Of a DNA stretch of 64,000 nt, positions 59,137 through 64,000 are shown in pieces. The stretch is taken from contig NC_090319.1 of NCBI RefSeq assembly GCF_040869045.1, positions 283,747,693-283,811,692 of the forward strand, written 5' to 3'. The stretch is from Eurosta solidaginis. Lineage: Eukaryota; Arthropoda; Insecta; Diptera; Tephritidae. A program made the translations under genes and the position numbers. The notes beneath the pieces are model-generated. The model was not told the origin of the DNA and did no database searches. It saw only the letters and a program-made list of their open reading frames with translations. The number at the start of each line of letters is the position of its first letter. Within the stretch, counting starts at the first letter, position 1.

Positions 59137-59590
59137 AATTAGCTGATGCATTGCCATAACATTGATACTAGTTCACTGTTGAAATGAATAATTAAATCAG
59201 TTCTTTTAACAGAAAAATCAAATAGGGTGTTTGATAAACTGTAATTTTAAAAGAACATTATTAACCTGAGGCAAGAAAATCCTATTCTGTTGAAATGACT
59301 AAAGGAATTTGTTTTCTCGACCAAAAACCCAGATAGTCCGATCATTAATCATAATCCGATCAGTTTTAGTGAATCTCACTTATTCCAGAACAACAACCCC
59401 TTTTTTGATAAGTCTAGGCTCATTTATATTTTTCAGTGTAAGGTATTTTAAAGTAACTGTTACGATATATCAAGATACCATCTGGAAGCGTTTTATCTCG
59501 AAATTCCGGAGCAGCTATTGTCCAAGGTAATCAGTGTATCTTAGCCCAACTTGAGAGATTTGGTAATTGGGTTCCTCAGGGGAACTGATT
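59137..59590. other. No gene seen
   Basis: AT-rich DNA with a 73-codon open frame (59309-59530) that has no recognisable domain. Confidence 0.45.
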
Positions 59591-59599
59591 TTAAAGAAG

Positions 59600-59838
59600 G
59601 AAAGTGTCAACCTCACCTATACTTGGCGAATCTGGTTTCTTTAACAGCCGAGGCTCTGACGACTTAAAGTTCCTCATGGATCTAGGGGGTGGGAGGGTGG
59701 TATGGCCTAGAAGGTTCATGTGGTTATACTAGATCGTTCCGGAGATGGTCGGGCTAGTACCATAATGGTACCTGTTATCAGAACGTCCCGGATCTGCATC
59801 TGGCAAGTCTCCTTATAGCTACAACAAAAACAATAACA
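59600..59838 (+). repeat. Dispersed short repeat (family D), near full-length copy
   Basis: Shares with 531-655 and 2490-2760 the blocks ccgaggctctgacgac, gatctagggggtgggagggt, ggtatggcctagaaggttca and gatggtcgggctagtacc. It ends ccttatagctacaacaaaaa, the CAA-rich tail. The hairpin arms seen in the 2490-2760 copy are degraded here. Confidence 0.7.
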
Positions 59839-60304
59839 AGGAAAGTTTTAGAAAGGTGAGCACTCCAAAGAACCCGTAAAGCCTGTAATCGATTATCCCT
59901 AAGCTTGGAACGGTGCAGCTGTAGAAAGGAAAGCAGGTGACATAATTCATGTCTGGATGAATAATTGAATAAAGTAGTTTGTACCTACAATAAAAACTGG
60001 AATTCACAACACTGGTACCGGTAAATTTATTGCAATGTGACGACACTTACGATAAGTAAACACGACCGGCTGCCGCAGCTAAAAACATTTCAAATCGGTT
60101 GATGCGTTTAAGTCTGCTCTTTAGCAATATGAGGGTGGATGGGAAGGAGAGTGGAGATAAAACATTTGGCTGGTGATGCTTATTGTTCAGAATTTGAAGT
60201 GTTCATACACAAACACAAAAACATACAAACATATTAAATATTTGTCCCTTATTCGTTTTTCCTGTACAAAGAATGTGTTTGTGATTTTGATTTTGGAATT
60301 GCAC
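59839..60304. other. No gene seen
   Basis: AT-rich DNA between the dispersed repeat and the small ORF's polyadenylation signal. Nothing recognised. Confidence 0.45.
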
Positions 60305-60311
60305 ATTTTAT
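60305..60311 (-). terminator. Polyadenylation signal after the small ORF
   Basis: AATAAA on the minus strand (ttttatt on plus) lies just past the stop of the 80-residue ORF. Such words are common by chance in AT-rich DNA. Confidence 0.35.
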
Positions 60312-60317
60312 TGAAAT

Positions 60318-60560
60318 TCAATTAAAATTGTATTTCAATAATTGGTCACGCATGGTACGCATATCCGAGTACGTTTTTGTGTCAACAGCAACAACAACAA
60401 AGCATTGTTTAGCCTCATGGATGTATGCTAGATGTTGTGCTTTCTTCAGCTCTTTATCTTTACAATTTGCAGAACCAGCTGAATAAATTTTATTGTTAAA
60501 ATTTCTGACTGCAAATTTTATATCAGCGCCCAGTTTTACTGTTTGCGCGTGGAAATGCAT
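60318..60560 (-). CDS. Candidate small protein of 80 residues, unrecognised
   Basis: An intronless frame starts MHFHAQTVKLGADIKFAVRN and ends RDQLLKYNFN. It has balanced, non-repetitive composition: a lysine-rich middle, a hydrophobic FVVVAV segment too short for a membrane helix, and no signal peptide. The start context is AAAATGC. A stop at 60318-60320 is followed within 15 bp on the minus strand by AATAAA. This tidy ATG-to-polyA-signal layout sets it apart from the accidental frames of the window. It may be a real short gene, a retrocopy of one, or a terminal exon. I do not recognise the family. Confidence 0.35.
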   Translation of the reverse strand: MHFHAQTVKLGADIKFAVRNFNNKIYSAGSANCKDKELKKAQHLAYIHEAKQCFVVVAVDTKTYSDMRTMRDQLLKYNFN

Positions 60561-60569
60561 TTTATATGT

Positions 60570-61500
60570 TCCATTTATAATTGTTCAAATCTATTTTACT
60601 GTAATTTTTTTTTAATGCTCTGTCGATTCAAATAGTGCCACACTCTAGAGATTCCGGAGAGCCATTTGAATTATATAATCAAATTTGGAATCCTTTCTTT
60701 TATGTGTGTCTCTTATACAGTGGGATTTCTGTTAGTGGAGAAACCAGTTTACTTTTCTTTTGTCCAATCTGTTAAAAGAAGTACGTTTTCGAAAGAGTGA
60801 TTCGCGCCTATATTCATAGGATTCGGTTTCTTTCGCTGTTAAAGCTATTTTCCAGATATTGGAATCGTTTAAGAGTTTCTAGGTATTCACCGATTCTTTC
60901 TTTGAAGATAGCAAGTACTTTGTATTACCTTCATTTCCGGTAACACACATTGCTCCCTTTTTCATAGACACCAGAGACGGCCGACATTACATCGCCTTTC
61001 GTAAGTCCATTATATCAATATCAGCAGCATAAGTCAGTTCGTACTCTTTTAATAGATTGTACCACCGGAATTTAGATATGCTGCTAGAATTATCTATATC
61101 TCGAGTTGAAGACAGAAAAAGTGGAAATGGTCATCCGCAGCTGTCCTAGTTTTTGCGGGAATAATAACAATAAATTTACAACATAAGCACAGCAGGTAGT
61201 ACGAAGTCGTCGTTCCGTCGCTGAAAACAGCAGTTCAAAGAAATAAACTGGACCCACGATGAGGTGTTCACAAAGAGATAATAAACAAAAAACCTGTAAT
61301 AAACGAACCGCCGCTATTGTCATTTCTTTCATAGAAGAAAACATAGGAAAATTAAGGTCTATATGGAGGTATAAATAAATGGAGCAGAAGGCAATTTGGA
61401 AAAAGTTGTATAACAGCAAGACGTGCGGTTTCAAATTCCACTACAGGGATAAAAGGCTTTGAAGAGACTTACCAGATATAATTGAAACAGCTGTTGCCTT
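60570..61500. other. No gene seen
   Basis: Moderately AT-rich DNA. Minus-strand frames (61090-61434, 114 codons; 61431-61619, 62 codons) have no recognised domain, and the second runs through a dispersed-repeat tail. Confidence 0.45.
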
Positions 61501-61502
61501 GT

Positions 61503-61560
61503 CGGTCCTGTTGTTGTTGTTTTTTTTTTTTTTTTGTAGCGATAAGGACACCACCCTAAA
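61503..61560 (-). repeat. Family D 3'-end fragment
   Basis: The minus strand reads ggtggtgtccttatcgctac, then an A run and CAA repeats (plus strand gttgttgttg, then T18, then gtagcgataaggacacc). This is the tail of the dispersed short repeat in reverse orientation, cut off upstream. Confidence 0.65.
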
Positions 61561-61667
61561 ACCTCGATCGCGTGAATGTATTTAAAAGCAAATGGGCAAT
61601 ACCCGCTTTGCAATAACAAACAACTAGCATAGCTAGTTGTTGTTGCTCATATTCACTTCATTTAATC

Positions 61668-62110
61668 AAATTGAATTGAATTGAATTGAATTTAATTTAG
61701 TTTAATTTAATTAAATTTAGTTAAATTTAGTTTAGTTTTAAATTAATTAAATTAAGTATAATTTAGTGAAATTTAATAAGATTAACTAACTTAATTTAAT
61801 TTATTTATTAATTTTACATTTGTTAAATAAATTAAAATAAAAAAATTGCTTCAAGTAAATGGTTTCAAACATCTAAAAGCAATTAAGGCAAACCCCGCTT
61901 AATTCGTACTTAATTTAATTTAGTTTAATTTTATTTAATTTTATTTAATTTAATTTGATTTGATTTAATTTAATTTAATTTAATTTAATTTAATTTTATT
62001 TGATTCGATTTGATTTGATTTATTTTAATTTAATTTAATTTAAATTTATTTTATTTTATTTAATTTAATTTAATTTAATTTAATTTAAAGTTAATCCAAT
62101 TAAATGGATT
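61668..62110. repeat. AATTT-type simple repeat, left block
   Basis: Long imperfect (TTTAA)n/(AATTT)n tract with ttgatt variants, interrupted at about 61800-61905 by unique AT-rich sequence. It resumes after the SINE at 62470-62560, so the SINE landed in the repeat. Confidence 0.85.
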
Positions 62111-62118
62111 TAATTTGG

Positions 62119-62470
62119 AGGCCACCGTGGTGTGATGGTAGCGTGCTCCGCCTATCGCACCGTATGCCCTGGGGTCGCACCCCGGGCAAAGCAACATCAA
62201 AATTTAAAAAATAGGGTTTTTCAATTAGAGGAAAATTTTCTAAGCGGGGTCGCCCCTCGGCAGTGTTTGGCAAGGGCTCTGGGTGTATTTCTGCCATGAA
62301 AAGCTCTCAGTGAAAACTCACCTGCTTTGTAGATGTCGTTCGGAGTCGGCATAAAACATGTAGGTCCCGTCCGGCCAATTTTTAGGGAAAATCAAGAGGA
62401 GAACGACGCAAATTGGAAGAGAAGTTCGGCCTTAGATCTCTTCGGAGGTTATCGCGCCTTACGTTAATTT
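62119..62470 (+). mobile_element. tRNA-derived SINE, full-length copy
   Basis: The head ggccaccgtggtgtgatggt holds an A-box-like tggtgtgatggta (62128-62140), and gggtcgcaccc (62172-62182) is a B-box-like word at the right spacing for an internal RNA polymerase III promoter. The body contains aaagctctcagtgaaaac, gtcggcataaaacatg and gtaggtcccgtccggcc, and the 3' end reads gcgccttacgtta. The same body is found on the minus strand at 46871-47224 and 43033-43333. The target duplication cannot be defined because both flanks are AATTT repeats. Confidence 0.9.
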
Positions 62471-62560
62471 ATTTTATAATTTAATTTACTTTAATTTAAT
62501 TTAATTTAATTTAATTTAGTTTAATTTATTTTAATTTTATTTTATTTAATTTACTGTCAG
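62471..62560. repeat. AATTT-type simple repeat, right block
   Basis: Continuation of the tract found left of the SINE, with tttaatttaa units to about 62555. Confidence 0.8.
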
Positions 62561-63395
62561 GACAACGCTTTTCAGCTCATTTCTTACAAAAGATCTTGGT
62601 GAACGTTTTTGCGTGATTTCAAACTCACACAAATGGCCGTGCAACAATAATTCATACCTTGGCCAAATCGACGTGTTCGTAAAGGTGTAACTAATGCGCA
62701 TGATTTTGTAACAATAAGCAATAAACCAATGAACAATGCCACCCTTTCAACACTCCAAAGGGTAGACCATTGAAAGTATTATGCGCCCATCACACAAAAG
62801 TCGCTACATATTTCTAATAATAAAATACGCATCAGTGAATGTTGTGATTTTCGCCACTGAACGATTCAGTGCCAGCAGACACCTAACAAAAGTACAAGGT
62901 GAAAGGATATGAACACACACACACACGGACATTTTTCCCCACAAAACATACGCTTTTCTATGTTGACATTTTTTTGCTTATCATCATTGTTGCGGCATTA
63001 ATTTCATAGAAGACGAACCGATTAGGCACATGTGGGAGCTCAAACTTCAATATTTAATCATTATCCGCAATTTTCAAAGATCATTGCACAAACGGATGAA
63101 TATATTTGCAACTGTGACATTTTGAACCCTTTCGCCAAGGTGTTTTTTCTATTCAATATGAATTCAAGCAATCAAAGCACCACACGATATGGCAGACATT
63201 TGGACAGGAAAGCCAATAGCCACAGCAGGCATTGATTGTGTGAAATTGGTACCTTTCCATGTGTAGTTGTTGTAGTGTTCACTTTTAATGCAAATTGTGT
63301 ATTATGTGTTTGTTCGTGATTACACTGCGTTACAAAAACGAGCTTCAGTTCTGTCCTATGAACCACATATACTGTTTTGGAAAGGGGAGAAAAAA
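62561..63395. other. No gene seen
   Basis: AT-rich DNA with a short AC microsatellite (about 62911-62927). No frame with recognisable content. Confidence 0.5.
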
Positions 63396-63399
63396 TAAA

Positions 63400-63564
63400 A
63401 ATTTTGTAAACAGGAGTTTAAGAACATTGCTTGGAGCAAGGTTGCGTAGGACTAACAGACGTAACATAACATACAATTTTATAGTGGCGAATACTATTAA
63501 TGAAATCATAATAGGGGTGAACTTCTTAATCGACCAAGGCATCGAGATCGATATGCAAAGCTAG
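63400..63564 (+). pseudogene. Possible LTR-retrotransposon protease scrap
   Basis: The translation ends TYNFIVANTINEIIIGVNFL followed by IDQGIEID. The pattern I(I/L)G-x-(D/N)FL-x4-(G)-x-x-ID is typical of the C-terminal half of retroviral-type aspartic proteases in gypsy elements. The upstream catalytic DTG is not visible and no RT follows before the window ends. It is a weak, isolated match, so the call is tentative. Confidence 0.4.
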
Positions 63565-64000
63565 ACGATGATATGTAAGAACATGGTTGTGCCAATCAAT
63601 TTCGGCTACAACAGTAAACGAGTGCTGGTGAAGGAGAGTCATAAATCCACCAAATTCGGTGGTAGTCATATGGGCAAATGGGAAGAGCTTAAGGAAGTTA
63701 TTAATTGTAAATAGCTGCAGTTTAATGTTCACAATAGCAAGATAGATGTTTGAGGAGATATCACTGCATGGACGGAAGGAATATAGAAAGTTGTTATTTT
63801 ACTATCGATGTCGAACAACTATGATCGAGTTATGGCTTGTTATCTCTAAGTCATCGTCTTCTTATTTATTTCTTTGCGGCTTGTTATCGACGGGTTAAAT
63901 ATATTTCATTAATTTTATATTAAAATTGTATCGGTATCTGCTTCAGAACAAATCAATATCATGCCGAGACAAGCAGGAAACATTCCAACTGATAGTTTTC
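63565..64000. other. No gene seen
   Basis: Unassigned sequence to the end of the window. A 68-codon minus-strand frame (63526-63732) shows no recognised domain. If the protease scrap is real, this may be decayed retrotransposon interior. Confidence 0.4.

Noticed and set aside
61616..61642. Palindrome around aacaactagcatagctagtt
   Set aside because: A short 9-bp stem with no associated feature; not evidence of a site by itself.
62119..62190. Functional tRNA gene
   Set aside because: A- and B-box-like words are present, but the sequence does not fold as a standard cloverleaf with a clear anticodon arm, and it continues into the SINE body shared with two other copies.

Overview
This window is repeat-dominated animal DNA that looks like a true fruit fly (Tephritidae: Bactrocera, Zeugodacus, Ceratitis or a relative). 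That assignment rests on my memory of the tRNA-derived SINE, the short dispersed repeat ending in an acaacaa tail and the solo-LTR end being common in tephritid genomes; no similarity search was run. I found no convincing host protein gene. Nearly every long reading frame is a decayed transposon or an artefact of a tandem array. The interval could be heterochromatin, intergenic DNA or a giant intron.

Layout. 1-9.3 kb: fragments of RNase H-bearing non-LTR retrotransposons, pieces of a dispersed short repeat, and a dead hAT transposon (3887-6540) with an 8-bp target duplication and a second transposon nested inside its transposase. 9331-15238: an almost full-length R1-clade non-LTR retrotransposon with a 13-bp target duplication. 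Its two ORFs overlap at a TAATG stop-start, and both are decayed. 16233-41501: a 25-kb composite bounded by piggyBac-type inverted ends and TTAA. Inside are five head-to-tail copies (E1-E5) of a non-coding element, each holding a minisatellite of ~85-100-bp monomers (about 19 kb of array in total). 41.5-48.6 kb: a purine-rich degenerate repeat, a solo LTR, and a decayed LINE with a SINE nested in it. 48597-54439: two inverted copies of another non-coding element; the longer carries a ~130-bp satellite with a 259-bp higher-order unit. 55-57.1 kb: a dead Penelope-like element (reverse transcriptase plus GIY-YIG) with a hammerhead-like core at its 3' end. 57604-59132: a dead piggyBac-like element. 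59-64 kb: more dispersed repeats, an AATTT-type simple repeat with a SINE in it, one 80-codon ORF with a nearby AATAAA, and a possible LTR-retrotransposon protease scrap.

How it fits together. The nesting gives an order of events: SINE after LINE, TA-type transposon after hAT, and probably the E array after the piggyBac-like frame. The most unusual structure is the E1-E5 composite. It combines a mobile-element unit, tandem amplification of that unit and higher-order growth of its internal minisatellite, which looks like a satellite DNA being born from a transposon. The inverted pair at 48.6-54.4 kb is a second, independent case of a transposon with an expanded internal satellite, and it could fold into a long hairpin RNA.
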